Assembly (NCBI GenBank): GCA_902490325.1
Contig: CABUDJ010000007.1
Span: 1-41,491 of the forward strand
Length of the DNA: 41,491 nucleotides
Direction: 5' to 3'
Origin: an uncultured Collinsella sp.
GTDB lineage: Bacteria > Actinomycetota > Coriobacteriia > Coriobacteriales > Coriobacteriaceae
Positions within the stretch are counted from its first letter, which is position 1. Every line of letters begins with the position of its first letter. Shown piece by piece: positions 8,677 to 16,744 of the stretch. A program made the position numbers and the translations under genes. The notes beneath the pieces are model-generated. The model saw only the letters and a program-made list of their open reading frames with translations, ran no database searches and was not told the origin of the DNA.

Positions 8677-8702
8677 CTAATACGTTATATAAGTGGTATT
8701 AG
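8677..8702. promoter_or_regulatory. AT-rich dyad upstream of the DUF554 gene
   Basis: CTAATAC (8677-8683) and GTATTAG (8696-8702) form a perfect 7-base inverted repeat around an AT-rich core containing TTATATAA. It lies about 70 bases upstream of the DUF554 start and just after the end of the secreted-protein operon. It may be an operator over the DUF554 promoter; nothing else in the gap looks like a signal. Confidence 0.3.
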
Positions 8703-8725
8703 GAATGATGCGCAGCATTTAAGCC

Positions 8726-10156
8726 TCAGGTGGTTGTCGGGACATAGGGGTAGTAGTCAAAGCGCAGTGTCATAAGCCGCTGCGGGGATTCAATAGCCGC
8801 GGCGATGATATTGGCATCGCGGGCACGATCAAACCCTTCGAGTTCGATCTGATACGAGACGTCTTGCATAATGTCCAGACGTCGCCAGGCTAGAAGTGTG
8901 TCGCCATCGAATTCCAAGGTCTTGCCTCCGTCTGGGGCAACGGCGTATAGACGCAGTTTAGCGGTGGTTGCAGGGTCGACAACCGTGACCTTTTTAATTT
9001 CGTTTCGAGTATTCTTGGCGCCCAACAAGGTGAGCAGTGTTGGGGCCACGACCTCGCCCGATGGCAAAAAGACGACTTCGATGGATTCGGGAAATGCGAT
9101 GATGGCCGACTTGCGGACGGGCTGATTGGCGGCGGCAACTTCGATGTTTGCAGCATCGATGACCTCTGTGTGGTCGAGGGCGGCAAGCACGCAGCAGTTA
9201 CCTTCATCGATCTCCTGAGGATCAGCAAGCCCCAGACTGTCCGCGAGCTCGGGATCGTTTGGACCGGTAGCGGGCTCATTCGGTGCTTCGAAAGAAGCTG
9301 GGACGCTGTTTGTCGGCGACGGCGTGTCGCCCGCACCTGCTTCTTTGTCCGTGCTCTCTTCTTGTATGGTTGCGTTGATGGGTTCGTCGTTTGAGGGGAG
9401 CGTCTTGGCGTCAAGCGCGGAGGGGACAATCCCGACGGCTCCGGATCCGTTCCACTCCATCTCGAGAAGCGCCGGGTCGGCAAGAATGCGTTGCCTGCCT
9501 AGCGTGTGGGTATCGATCGCAATAGGGCCTGCCTCCGTCCCGCGCGTAAGGCTGAGCGATCCGGCCGGCTTCTCGAAATGAATGCCTGTGTCTTCGGTGC
9601 TGGCGGCGTAGAACAGCAGGGATGCTTCTCCCGCCGCGATGGCATCGGTGCCCGCCTTGGTCAGCCGCAGCGATGCCGTGAATGAGAGGGTGGGCTGCAC
9701 ATCGTCTGCATTCGCGGCGGCGCAGCCCAGACATATACCGCCTCCTTTCTCGAAAAACGCACCGTCGAAGGCGACCTTCGCTCCGTTCGCCGAGTCATCG
9801 ACCGAAGCGATATCGATGCGCAACCCCAAATCGCACGGATCGCCATCTGCATCGAGCACAATCGAGCGCCACGTGCAGACGGCGCACCCCGCCTGGGAGC
9901 CGTTTGCCTTGTTCGAACGATTGATATCCACGACTATCGAGCCGTCCGTATTACGACGAAGGCATCCCGAGGTTGAGATTGCGGCCTGTGCGAACGAAAA
10001 ACGCTTGCACGCAATGGCGCTCGACGGATTTGGTGCGGAGCTTAGGGCTGCTGGTAAGGAGTCTGCCATGACGGGAGTCGCCCAAGCGGCGACAGGCGTT
10101 CCGGTTGCGAGCGCGCCGCAGAGTGCGACGACGGGCAAAAGGTTCTTCGATGCCAT
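8726..10156 (-). CDS. Secreted cysteine-rich protein of unknown function
   Basis: This is a 476-residue protein with a Sec signal peptide (residues 1-26, Ala-rich, ending near AWA). The N-terminal half has paired cysteines, including CAVC and CLGC, which could bind metal or form disulfides. The middle (about 250-310) is a Ser/Thr/Pro/Glu-rich linker. The C-terminal third looks like a beta-rich domain ending TLRFDYYPYVPTTT. There is no C-terminal membrane helix or sorting signal, so it is released or held by other proteins. The ATG follows AAGGAG by five bases and lies 18 bases after the preceding gene. A stretch EIDEGNC resembles ELDRGNC in that small preceding protein. I recognise no family; it is the last gene of a five-gene set of exported proteins. 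Confidence 0.75.
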   Translation of the reverse strand: MASKNLLPVVALCGALATGTPVAAWATPVMADSLPAALSSAPNPSSAIACKRFSFAQAAISTSGCLRRNTDGSIVVDINRSNKANGSQAGCAVCTWRSIVLDADGDPCDLGLRIDIASVDDSANGAKVAFDGAFFEKGGGICLGCAAANADDVQPTLSFTASLRLTKAGTDAIAAGEASLLFYAASTEDTGIHFEKPAGSLSLTRGTEAGPIAIDTHTLGRQRILADPALLEMEWNGSGAVGIVPSALDAKTLPSNDEPINATIQEESTDKEAGAGDTPSPTNSVPASFEAPNEPATGPNDPELADSLGLADPQEIDEGNCCVLAALDHTEVIDAANIEVAAANQPVRKSAIIAFPESIEVVFLPSGEVVAPTLLTLLGAKNTRNEIKKVTVVDPATTAKLRLYAVAPDGGKTLEFDGDTLLAWRRLDIMQDVSYQIELEGFDRARDANIIAAAIESPQRLMTLRFDYYPYVPTTT

Positions 10157-10174
10157 GGGGTCTCCTTAGCTAAT

Positions 10175-10456
10175 TTAGTGCGGCCTGTCCGTGTTTCGTT
10201 TCTGGCTGCGTTTGATGTGCAGACCGAGGCCGGCGGTTCCCGCGCCTGCTGCCGTGGCGCCTGCTGCCAAGAGCCATCGTCTGTCGTCTGTCTGTGCCAA
10301 CGGTTCCTTGCAGTTGCCGCGGTCGAGCTCCGAGAGGTCGACCGTCACCTGCGTGGCGGCCTGCGCCTGTTCTTGCTGGGCAAAGGCCGTGGCTGGCCCA
10401 AACGCTAGGATACTGACGGCGGTGGCCAGGGCGACGGCCTTATGCCGTGTGCGCAC
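10175..10456 (-). CDS. Small exported protein with C-terminal membrane anchor, possible sortase substrate
   Basis: A 93-residue protein starting at GTG 10456 gives a clean signal peptide (TRHKAVALATAVSILAFG, cut near AFA-QQ). Starting farther upstream would add a Pro/Ser/Arg-rich stretch ahead of it. A short mature part of ~35 residues is followed by LAQTD (53-57), a hydrophobic helix (about 61-82) and a basic tail KRSQKR. That layout is a cell-wall sorting signal; LAxTG is the site of actinobacterial class E sortases, but here the Gly is Asp, so sorting is uncertain and the helix may simply anchor it. The start overlaps the previous gene by 17 bases. Small anchored proteins of this kind accompany WxL-type surface operons. 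Confidence 0.62.
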   Translation of the reverse strand: MRTRHKAVALATAVSILAFGPATAFAQQEQAQAATQVTVDLSELDRGNCKEPLAQTDDRRWLLAAGATAAGAGTAGLGLHIKRSQKRNTDRPH

Positions 10457-11039
10457 CGGGCTCGACCGTCCAGGTGATCGTTGCAACCTGATCGCCTTCG
10501 CCGGTTACGTGGAAGATGTCGCGCGTGACACGGGCGACGTTTCCGCTTGTCTTGAGCTTAATTTTGTCCGTGCCGCCGGCAATGCCCTGGTAGCCCATGT
10601 CGAAGGCTGCATTCTTGGAAAGATCGAGGCCCGTCCCCTGCATTGCGGCGCTGGCGTTCTGGAGTGCGCCGTCGGGGCCGACCTTAAAGTCGATGGAGTT
10701 CTGCGCGGTTCCGGCCTTGGCATCGGCGGCAATGGTCCAGGTGTTCATGGCGTCGATCTTCATGTTGGTGACATGGATGCCGTAGGCCGAATGATTGTCG
10801 ATGGTGGTCGCGTCTTCTGAGGGGCCCTGAAGCGTGCCGTCGGCCTTGGCGACGAAGGGAATAACCGTCGGAACTTTGAACTCAACGTTGTCGATCTCGG
10901 TCCTGACCATTACTTTCGTTGTTCCAGCGCGCCCGGCTGCCATAGCTGGCGTCGGGGCGGCGCCCATTGCGAGCGCGAGCGCGAGCCCTGCGCCCACGAC
11001 GAGCGCTCTGGCTCCGTTCATGTTCCTGGTGATGTCCAT
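10440..11039 (-). CDS. Secreted beta-rich surface protein, WxL-like
   Basis: This 199-residue protein has a signal peptide (to about residue 35, ending AMAAG). The mature part begins with VPTVIPFVAKADG, then NHSAYGIHVTNMKID, a pattern seen in Gram-positive surface beta-sandwich proteins. It has a W-T-I at 101-103 and a W-T-V at 190-192 near the C-terminus, inside VATITWTVEPG. WxL wall-binding domains carry two W-x-L motifs, the second close to the C-terminus, so this looks like a variant with Ile/Val for Leu. It has no membrane anchor. GAAAGGA lies before the ATG. WxL proteins bind peptidoglycan non-covalently (family knowledge); the relationship here is inferred from motif spacing and needs a profile search. 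Confidence 0.68.
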   Translation of the reverse strand: MDITRNMNGARALVVGAGLALALAMGAAPTPAMAAGRAGTTKVMVRTEIDNVEFKVPTVIPFVAKADGTLQGPSEDATTIDNHSAYGIHVTNMKIDAMNTWTIAADAKAGTAQNSIDFKVGPDGALQNASAAMQGTGLDLSKNAAFDMGYQGIAGGTDKIKLKTSGNVARVTRDIFHVTGEGDQVATITWTVEPGAHTA

Positions 11040-11129
11040 GGTCGTTCCTTTCTATTCGCCGCGGGCCGTCCCCGCGATGATTGGACGAATGCTGATGAAT
11101 TGCGCGCGGTGCCGCGTCGGCTGAAAAAG

Positions 11130-11639
11130 CTAGTTCTCGGTTTGCTCAACCCGTACCTTGATACGTGTCGGATTGCCGTGGCTGTCGAGGGTCTTGGCAT
11201 CGAGTGCCTGAATCTCGATGTATGCCTCGCCTTCTTTGATGTCGCCGGCGGGGCACGTCTCGATTGTCTTGCCGGTCTCGACCACACCGGATTCGTACAT
11301 GGTCTCGTCGTTTTGGATGACGCGGAATCGCTGGGGAAATTTATTGTCTTGGACGTTTTGCACGTTGACGCGCAGCTTGCCGTCCTCCTGTAGCTGAGCG
11401 ACCGGGGCGACCGAAATCGTCATCATGTTGTCGCGGACGATGGCATCGAGCTCATCTTGGATTTCTTGTCGCGATTTGCCCTCTGCCGTCGTGACTGAGG
11501 CGCCCGCTTCGGGCACGGGCTGCGACTGCCAGGCGTATAGCCCTACGGCGATGAGGGCGCAGACGATAGCCAGGCAGACAACGACGAGTTTCTTGCGACG
11601 CCCCAGTCCTGCGAGGCGGGGCGGCTTCTTCGCACTCAT
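11130..11639 (-). CDS. Membrane-anchored extracytoplasmic protein of unknown function
   Basis: This is a 169-residue protein with a basic start, one membrane helix (about residues 18-37, VVVCLAIVCALIAVGLYAW) and a ~130-residue outer domain. That domain is predicted beta-rich, with LRVNVQNVQDNKFPQRFRV and a final IKVRVEQ. There is no lipobox. The ATG overlaps the stop of the gene before it (ATGA at 11639-11636), so the two are coupled. I recognise no named family. By position it may play the part of the membrane-bound partner that WxL operons supply through DUF916/DUF3324 proteins, although it is much shorter. It is followed by a 90-base gap and then the WxL-like gene. Confidence 0.66.
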   Translation of the reverse strand: MSAKKPPRLAGLGRRKKLVVVCLAIVCALIAVGLYAWQSQPVPEAGASVTTAEGKSRQEIQDELDAIVRDNMMTISVAPVAQLQEDGKLRVNVQNVQDNKFPQRFRVIQNDETMYESGVVETGKTIETCPAGDIKEGEAYIEIQALDAKTLDSHGNPTRIKVRVEQTEN

Positions 11640-11932
11640 GCGGCGTCCTTGGTGGTGTAGACACGTGCGAACGTGGACGGGTCCGCTCCAAAGAGCATGT
11701 GAAGCATCAGGCGGCGCGAGTAGATGAGCTCGTCAAAGTCGTGAGGGAGCTCGATGTCGTGGATACGCGCGATGTGGTGGGCGAGCGCCGAGAACGACTC
11801 GGGGTCGCAGATAACATCGGTGGTGACGTGGTAGACCGCCGTATCGGGGAACGCCTCTTCGTCGAAAGGCAGGAGATAGGGATCGTCGTCGACCTCGATG
11901 GCGACGCCGTACTGGGGCCAGTAATATGCCAT
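11636..11932 (-). CDS. Small acidic cytoplasmic protein of unknown function
   Basis: This 98-residue acidic protein has no signal peptide or membrane segment. It opens with YYWPQYGVAIEVDDDPYLL and later has VTTDVICDP and DFDELIYSRRLMLHMLFG. The GVAIEVDDDP stretch recalls the core strand of PD-(D/E)xK-type or AbiE-like small proteins, but the rest of such a motif is not visible, so I do not assign it. GGGAGG is five bases before the ATG. It is the first gene of the exported-protein operon and overlaps the next by four bases, which suggests a regulatory or assembly role. Confidence 0.6.
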   Translation of the reverse strand: MAYYWPQYGVAIEVDDDPYLLPFDEEAFPDTAVYHVTTDVICDPESFSALAHHIARIHDIELPHDFDELIYSRRLMLHMLFGADPSTFARVYTTKDAA

Positions 11933-12278
11933 GGGAACCTCCCTGCTTCTGGGGCCAAAACTTCTATCGGTTTTGGCTGTCGACGCCGACCGTATCAGCC
12001 GCTACTTGACCAATTTCTGACCAAATGCTTGACGGATTGACATCTCCGCAGGTAAAAGGTGGAAAAAATTACTTCAACTTTTTTCGAGCGACAATCGAGC
12101 GGTCGGCGACGGCGGGGCGATATGTGTCAAAAGCATCGTCTGCCGAGGAAGCCTTGCCGTTCGCCGAATTGCACAAACGTAAAAATCGCCAATTATGGAG
12201 ACGGTCTCGAACATGTCGACGAAACGATGCGGTAACATCTCCCTGCAAACACTGTAGTTAGCTAAAGGGGGAGTTCGC
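11933..12278. other. 346-base divergent intergenic region
   Basis: It separates the exported-protein operon (minus) from the lactate dehydrogenase operon (plus). Contents: an 8-base stem GCCAAAAC/GTTTTGGC at 11954-11977 in the minus-strand leader; four TGAC copies at 12007, 12018, 12030 and 12038, the first two extended to TGACCAA 11 bases apart; an A/T-rich stretch near 12060-12085; and the palindrome GAGAC-G-GTCTC at 12198-12208. No clear -35/-10 pair for either side was found. The 78-codon ORF at 12025-12261 looks accidental. Confidence 0.5.
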
Positions 12279-13880
12279 GTGTCTGCAACCATTAAACCCT
12301 TCACCGATGAGTTCGAAGAGTATGGCCGCGATGAATCTCGCGCATCGGGCGAAGCATCGAGCATCTCGTTTCCGACAACGGAAGACGAGGTCCGTGCCAT
12401 TTTGGAAACGCTCCATGCCGAGCGTGTCCCGGTAACGGTTCAGGGCGCCCGAACCGGCCTTGCCGCCGGTGCCGTGCCCCACGGTGGGCATATCCTCAAT
12501 ACTTCCCGTATGAATCGCTACTTGGGCCTTCGCCGCGATGAACAAGGCCAATTTCTGCTGCGCGTGGAGCCGGGCGTTGTGCTCTCGGAGCTGCGTAAGC
12601 AGCTGAGCAAGAAGGTACTGCCGACCGCTGGTTGGGACCAGGCATCGCTTGAGGCCTACGAGGAGTTCCAAGAGTCCCCCGAGCAGTTCTTTCCCACCGA
12701 TCCCACCGAGGCATCTGCCTGTCTGGGTGGCATGGCGGCATGCAACGCCTCCGGCGCCCGCAGCTACGCTTACGGTCCCATGCGCCCGCATGTCACGGGA
12801 CTCCACGTCGCGCTGGCTGATGGCGATTTGCTTGAGCTTCAGCGCGGCGAGGCTTTTGCCCAGGGCCGCCACCTGTCGCTCGTGACGGCAGAGGGTCATA
12901 CATTCGAGCTTGATCTTCCTGACTACACCATGCCCAAGACCAAAAATGCCTCGGGGTATTTTGTTGCGGACGATATGGACGCCATCGATCTTTTTATCGG
13001 TGCGTGCGGCACGCTCGGCGTCATTACCGAGCTCGAGATCGCCCTGCAGGTGGCACCTTCGGTCGTATGGGGTGTGAGTTGCTTTTTCGATAGCGAAGAC
13101 AAGGCCGTGTCCTTTACCGATTCCGTGCGTCCCGTGCTGTCCCATGCCGCCGCTATTGAGTATTTCGATGCTGGCGCCCTGGATATCCTGCGTCGCCAGC
13201 GCGAGCAGTCGACAGCGTTTGCCTCGCTGCCGGCGCTCGACGACGAGGCAAAGGTCTGTGTCTACGTGGAGCTCGACTGCGATGACGAGGCGCAGGCGAC
13301 CGAGGAGCTGTACCACCTGGGATGGGTGCTGGAGCTTGCGGGCGGCCGCGACGATGCGACATGGGTCGCCCGCACCGAAGTCGATCGCGAGTGCCAGCGG
13401 TTCTTCCGCCACGCGGTCCCCGAGAGTGTCAATATGCTCATTGACGAGCGTCGCCGCATCGACCCCACCATTACCAAGCTGGGATCGGATATGTCGGTGC
13501 CCAATGCACGCCTTGCCGATGTCATGGCCCTCTATCGCCGCACGCTGGCCGAAAGCGGGCTTGAGTCTGCTGCCTGGGGACACATCGGGAACAACCATCT
13601 GCATGTGAACATCCTGCCGCGCGATGCGCAAGACTACCGTCGTGGTGGAGAACTCTTTGCCCAGTGGGCTTCCGAGGTCACGGCCATGGGCGGTGCCGTT
13701 TCTGCCGAGCACGGCGTCGGCAAGATCAAGGCGGGCTTCTTGGAGACGATGTACGGCCACGAGGCCATGGTCGAGTCGGCGCGTCTCAAACTCCAGCTCG
13801 ATCCTGCCGGCCAGCTGGGTCGCGGCAACCTGTTTACGGAGAAGCTCTTGGATGAACTCGTCCAGAAAGGGGGCGCGTGA
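12279..13880 (+). CDS. FAD-linked D-lactate/glycolate dehydrogenase, LctD-like
   Basis: This 533-residue enzyme belongs to the GlcD/DLD family. The N-terminal PCMH-type FAD domain holds VQGARTGLAAGAVPHGG and the motif ACLGGMAACNASGARSYAYG. The C-terminal substrate-binding domain has HIGNNHLHVN and SAEHGVGKIK, both typical of 2-hydroxyacid dehydrogenases. It has no cysteine-rich cluster domain. The GTG start at 12279 follows AAAGGGGGAG. It is directly followed by etfB and ferredoxin-fused etfA, the set found in Acetobacterium woodii LctBCD, where lactate oxidation reduces NAD+ at the expense of reduced ferredoxin (electron confurcation). The FAD family is certain; lactate as substrate is inferred from the operon. 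Confidence 0.85.
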   Translation: MSATIKPFTDEFEEYGRDESRASGEASSISFPTTEDEVRAILETLHAERVPVTVQGARTGLAAGAVPHGGHILNTSRMNRYLGLRRDEQGQFLLRVEPGVVLSELRKQLSKKVLPTAGWDQASLEAYEEFQESPEQFFPTDPTEASACLGGMAACNASGARSYAYGPMRPHVTGLHVALADGDLLELQRGEAFAQGRHLSLVTAEGHTFELDLPDYTMPKTKNASGYFVADDMDAIDLFIGACGTLGVITELEIALQVAPSVVWGVSCFFDSEDKAVSFTDSVRPVLSHAAAIEYFDAGALDILRRQREQSTAFASLPALDDEAKVCVYVELDCDDEAQATEELYHLGWVLELAGGRDDATWVARTEVDRECQRFFRHAVPESVNMLIDERRRIDPTITKLGSDMSVPNARLADVMALYRRTLAESGLESAAWGHIGNNHLHVNILPRDAQDYRRGGELFAQWASEVTAMGGAVSAEHGVGKIKAGFLETMYGHEAMVESARLKLQLDPAGQLGRGNLFTEKLLDELVQKGGA

Positions 13881-13882
13881 AG

Positions 13883-14698
13883 ATGAGTGATTTCCATATG
13901 GTGGTGTGCGTCAAGGCGGTGCCCGGAAGCACCGAGGTCAAGATGGACCCCAAGACCAATACTATCGTGCGTGATGGCAGGCAGGCGGTCATTAATCCCT
14001 TCGATGCAAGTGCCCTCGAATGTGCGCTAGCGCTGAAGGACGACTTTATCGGCTTTGGCATGGACGTGCGTGTGACGGTGGTGTCGATGGGCATCCCCGC
14101 GACCGAATCGCTGCTGCGCGACTGCATCGCCCGCGGTGCCGACGACGCGCTGCTGCTGACCGACCGAGCCTTTGCGGGCGCCGATACCCTAGCCACCACC
14201 TATGCCCTCAAATGCGGCATCGAGGCACTCGATGAGGACTTTGACCTGCTCATCTGCGGCAAGATGGCAGTGGACGGCGATACGGCCCAGATCGGCCCCG
14301 AGCTGGCCGGCGCCTTTGGGATCCCCTGCGTGACCGACGTGAGCTGTGTGCAGAGCGCGGGATTTACGACGTGTGGCTCGCTGGCGCTCGTCCACGGCTG
14401 CGATGCCGGCGAGGAGACGGTGTACCTGGAGATGCCGTGTGCGATGACGACCGCCAAGGAGATTGGCCAGCTGCGCATGCCGAGTATTGCCGGTATTCGC
14501 GCGGCCGAGGATGCAGACGTGCGCGTGGCCAGCGCTGCCGACGTAAACGCCGATCCTTCGCGTTGCGGCCTTGCCGGATCACCGACGCAGGTCGTGCGCT
14601 CGTTTGTGCCCGACCGTGACCAAACGTGCGAGGCCGTTGAGGGAACGGCGTCCGAGCAGGCGGTAAAACTTGCCAAGATTATCGAGGGGATGGCATAG
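13883..14698 (+). CDS. etfB: Electron transfer flavoprotein beta subunit, LctB-like
   Basis: This is a 271-residue EtfB with the typical opening VVCVKAVPGSTEVKMDP and the nucleotide segment GKMAVDGDTAQIGPELAGAFG. I prefer the ATG at 13883, nine bases after GGGGG; a GTG at 13877 that overlaps the previous stop is the alternative and adds two residues. In bifurcating or confurcating complexes EtfB helps bind the bifurcating FAD and NAD(H). It lies between the dehydrogenase and the Fe-S EtfA, with the EtfA ATG directly on the base after this stop, so the three subunits are probably made together. Confidence 0.9.
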   Translation: MSDFHMVVCVKAVPGSTEVKMDPKTNTIVRDGRQAVINPFDASALECALALKDDFIGFGMDVRVTVVSMGIPATESLLRDCIARGADDALLLTDRAFAGADTLATTYALKCGIEALDEDFDLLICGKMAVDGDTAQIGPELAGAFGIPCVTDVSCVQSAGFTTCGSLALVHGCDAGEETVYLEMPCAMTTAKEIGQLRMPSIAGIRAAEDADVRVASAADVNADPSRCGLAGSPTQVVRSFVPDRDQTCEAVEGTASEQAVKLAKIIEGMA

Positions 14699-15904
14699 AT
14701 GAGCGGGCTGATTATCGATAGCGAAGCCTGCATCGGCTGCGGTCGCTGCGTTCGCGCCTGCGCCTCGGGCGGCATTGTGGTGGAGGGCGAGCGCCCCAAT
14801 CGCTGTGTCCGCGTAACCGACGGCTGTATCCTGTGCGGCGGGTGCGTCGACGCCTGCCCCGTCAACGCCATCTCGATCGAGCGCGACGAGGCCGCCGGTG
14901 CGGTAGACCTTGACGCATATCGAGACATTTGGGTCTTCGTGCAGACTGACGAGCACGACGCCGTGGCTCCTGTGGCCTACGAGCTCATGGGCAAGGGGCG
15001 CGAGCTTGCCGATGCCCGCGGCTGCCGTCTGGTGGCACTGGTCGGCATGAGCCCCGAGGGCTCGCTCGGGGACCTCGAACACCTGGTTTGTGCCGGCGCG
15101 GACGAGGTCCTAGTGTGTCGCGACGAGCGCCTGCGCCAGAACGATGCGGAGGTCTACGCCCGGCTGATCTGCGATTTGGTGGCCGAGCGCAAGCCCGAGG
15201 CAATTCTGTACGGCGCGACCGCGTTTGGCCGCGAGCTGGCGCCTGGCGTTGCCGTGCGCCTGCAGACGGGCCTCACGGCTGACTGCACCGTGCTTTCGAT
15301 GGATACGGAGACGGGCTTGCTGCAGCAGACGCGCCCGGCGTTTGGTGGCAACTTGATGGCCACCATCATTTGCCCCAACCACCGTCCGCAGATGGCAACG
15401 GTGCGCCCCGGTATCTTTAAGGCGCCCGAGTTTGACTATAGCCGCTCCAGCACGATCACCCAGGTGATGCTTGCGGAAGACGTTAAGGCCCGTGTCGAGA
15501 TCTCGATTCCCGCCGAGGAGTGGGGACAGCAGGCATCGATTGCCGACGCCGAGCGTCTGGTCGTGGTGGGCCGCGGCATCGGCTCCAAGAAGAATCTGCC
15601 CCTGATGCGAAAACTCGCCGATGCCTTGGGTGCCGAGCTTGGTTGCACGCGTCCCATTGTGGAGGCAGGCTGGTTGGAGTATCGCCACCAAATTGGCCAG
15701 ACGGGTGTATCGGTCTCCCCCAAGCTCCTCGTGAGCATCGGTGTCTCGGGTGCTATCCAGCATCTCGCCGGCATCGGTGGGGCGGAGTGCATTGTCGCCA
15801 TCAACGAGGACCCGGATGCCCCCATTTTCGGCGCTGCGCAGTACAAGGTTGTCGGTGACGCCGTCGAGGTCGTTGAGGAGCTCCTAGCTCAGCTTGAGCG
15901 CTAG
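14699..15904 (+). CDS. etfA: Electron transfer flavoprotein alpha subunit with N-terminal ferredoxin domain, LctC-like
   Basis: This 401-residue protein starts with a 2x[4Fe-4S] ferredoxin module: cysteines 11, 14, 17, 21 and 43, 46, 49, 53. An ETF alpha domain follows from about residue 75, with the FAD-binding C-terminus containing GRGIGSKKNLPLMRKLA, RPIVEAGWLEYRHQIGQTG, SIGVSGAIQHLAGI and INEDPDAPIFGAAQY. Such ferredoxin-fused EtfA subunits occur in complexes that exchange electrons with ferredoxin, including LctC, which supports a confurcating role here. The gene abuts etfB. Its TAG stop shares the palindrome CTAG with the stop of the convergent HD gene. A non-bifurcating ETF would usually lack the cluster module. 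Confidence 0.9.
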   Translation: MSGLIIDSEACIGCGRCVRACASGGIVVEGERPNRCVRVTDGCILCGGCVDACPVNAISIERDEAAGAVDLDAYRDIWVFVQTDEHDAVAPVAYELMGKGRELADARGCRLVALVGMSPEGSLGDLEHLVCAGADEVLVCRDERLRQNDAEVYARLICDLVAERKPEAILYGATAFGRELAPGVAVRLQTGLTADCTVLSMDTETGLLQQTRPAFGGNLMATIICPNHRPQMATVRPGIFKAPEFDYSRSSTITQVMLAEDVKARVEISIPAEEWGQQASIADAERLVVVGRGIGSKKNLPLMRKLADALGAELGCTRPIVEAGWLEYRHQIGQTGVSVSPKLLVSIGVSGAIQHLAGIGGAECIVAINEDPDAPIFGAAQYKVVGDAVEVVEELLAQLER

Positions 15905-16713
15905 GCGCGCGCCAGCCAGGTGCGCATCTCGTTCTTTAGGCGCTCCCAGGTCGCTTGCGTGGTGGGGTCGCTAAAAGGTCGTGCAATGCCAAAGGGCGCG
16001 TTGAGCAGGCGGTAGATATCGCCCTGCTCGCGCGCCAGCGCGCGGCTTGCCGGATAGACGAGCTCAAACATAAAGCAGATAAGCCCCACCAAGAAGTCGG
16101 CAGGCTCATCGCGCTCATCGCGCGTGACGCAGCGGTGCTCGTCAAAGGCGGTAAGCGTCGGTGCCGAGAAACGACTGGCCAGAAACGCGTCCTCATCCAC
16201 TTTGAGGATGGTGTCGACGGTGCTGTCGGCGATGGTGCGCATAATGTCGATCTTGTCACCATCGCGCACGATATCGCAGAAGCTCCGCGTGCGCTCGTCG
16301 AGCTGTGCGGGTAGACGGAAATCGCTGTGATAGGCAATGCTCGCTCGGATGAGCTCATCTTCTACCGGGTCATCGATAAAGTCGCGGATGCTCGTTACGG
16401 CGGGTGCATCGGCGGGATTCTCGCCAAAGAGGACCTCGACGCCCAGTGTTGCATGGCTCATGCTCTCGGCGTCCTTAAAGGTGTCCCAGCGCCGCAGCTG
16501 CTCAAAGCGGCCCATATCGTGTAGCAGGCCGCAAAGCCATGCCAAGTCAATATCTTCTGACGACCAGCCCTGCTCGCGCGCTACGGCATCGCATGCCTCG
16601 GCCACGTGGTACGTATGCTCGATTTTGAGCGCGATGCGTGGGTTGGTGGCGTCGTAGGCATCGGTGTAGCTTTTGAAGGCCGCGCGCGCCCGGTCTCGAT
16701 CGATAGCTGTCAT
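15901..16713 (-). CDS. HD-domain phosphohydrolase
   Basis: This 270-residue protein has an HD domain in its first half: the first metal His lies in IEHTYHVAEACDAVA and the HD pair in CGLLHDMGRFEQLRRWD, followed by downstream helices containing AYHSDFRLP. HD enzymes hydrolyse phosphate esters of nucleotides or related compounds; the substrate cannot be read from the sequence. The ATG follows AGGAAG by five bases. It is convergent with etfA, the coding regions overlapping by four bases, and divergent from azlC, with a perfect dyad in the gap between the two starts. Confidence 0.85.
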   Translation of the reverse strand: MTAIDRDRARAAFKSYTDAYDATNPRIALKIEHTYHVAEACDAVAREQGWSSEDIDLAWLCGLLHDMGRFEQLRRWDTFKDAESMSHATLGVEVLFGENPADAPAVTSIRDFIDDPVEDELIRASIAYHSDFRLPAQLDERTRSFCDIVRDGDKIDIMRTIADSTVDTILKVDEDAFLASRFSAPTLTAFDEHRCVTRDERDEPADFLVGLICFMFELVYPASRALAREQGDIYRLLNAPFGIARPFSDPTTQATWERLKNEMRTWLARA

Positions 16714-16744
16714 AATGACTTCCTAAAAAGTTGTGTCTTTCGAT

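Noticed and set aside
12025..12261. A 78-codon ORF in the gap before the lactate dehydrogenase gene.
   Set aside because: No ribosome binding site, unusual Arg/Ser-rich composition, and it covers promoter-like repeats and palindromes.
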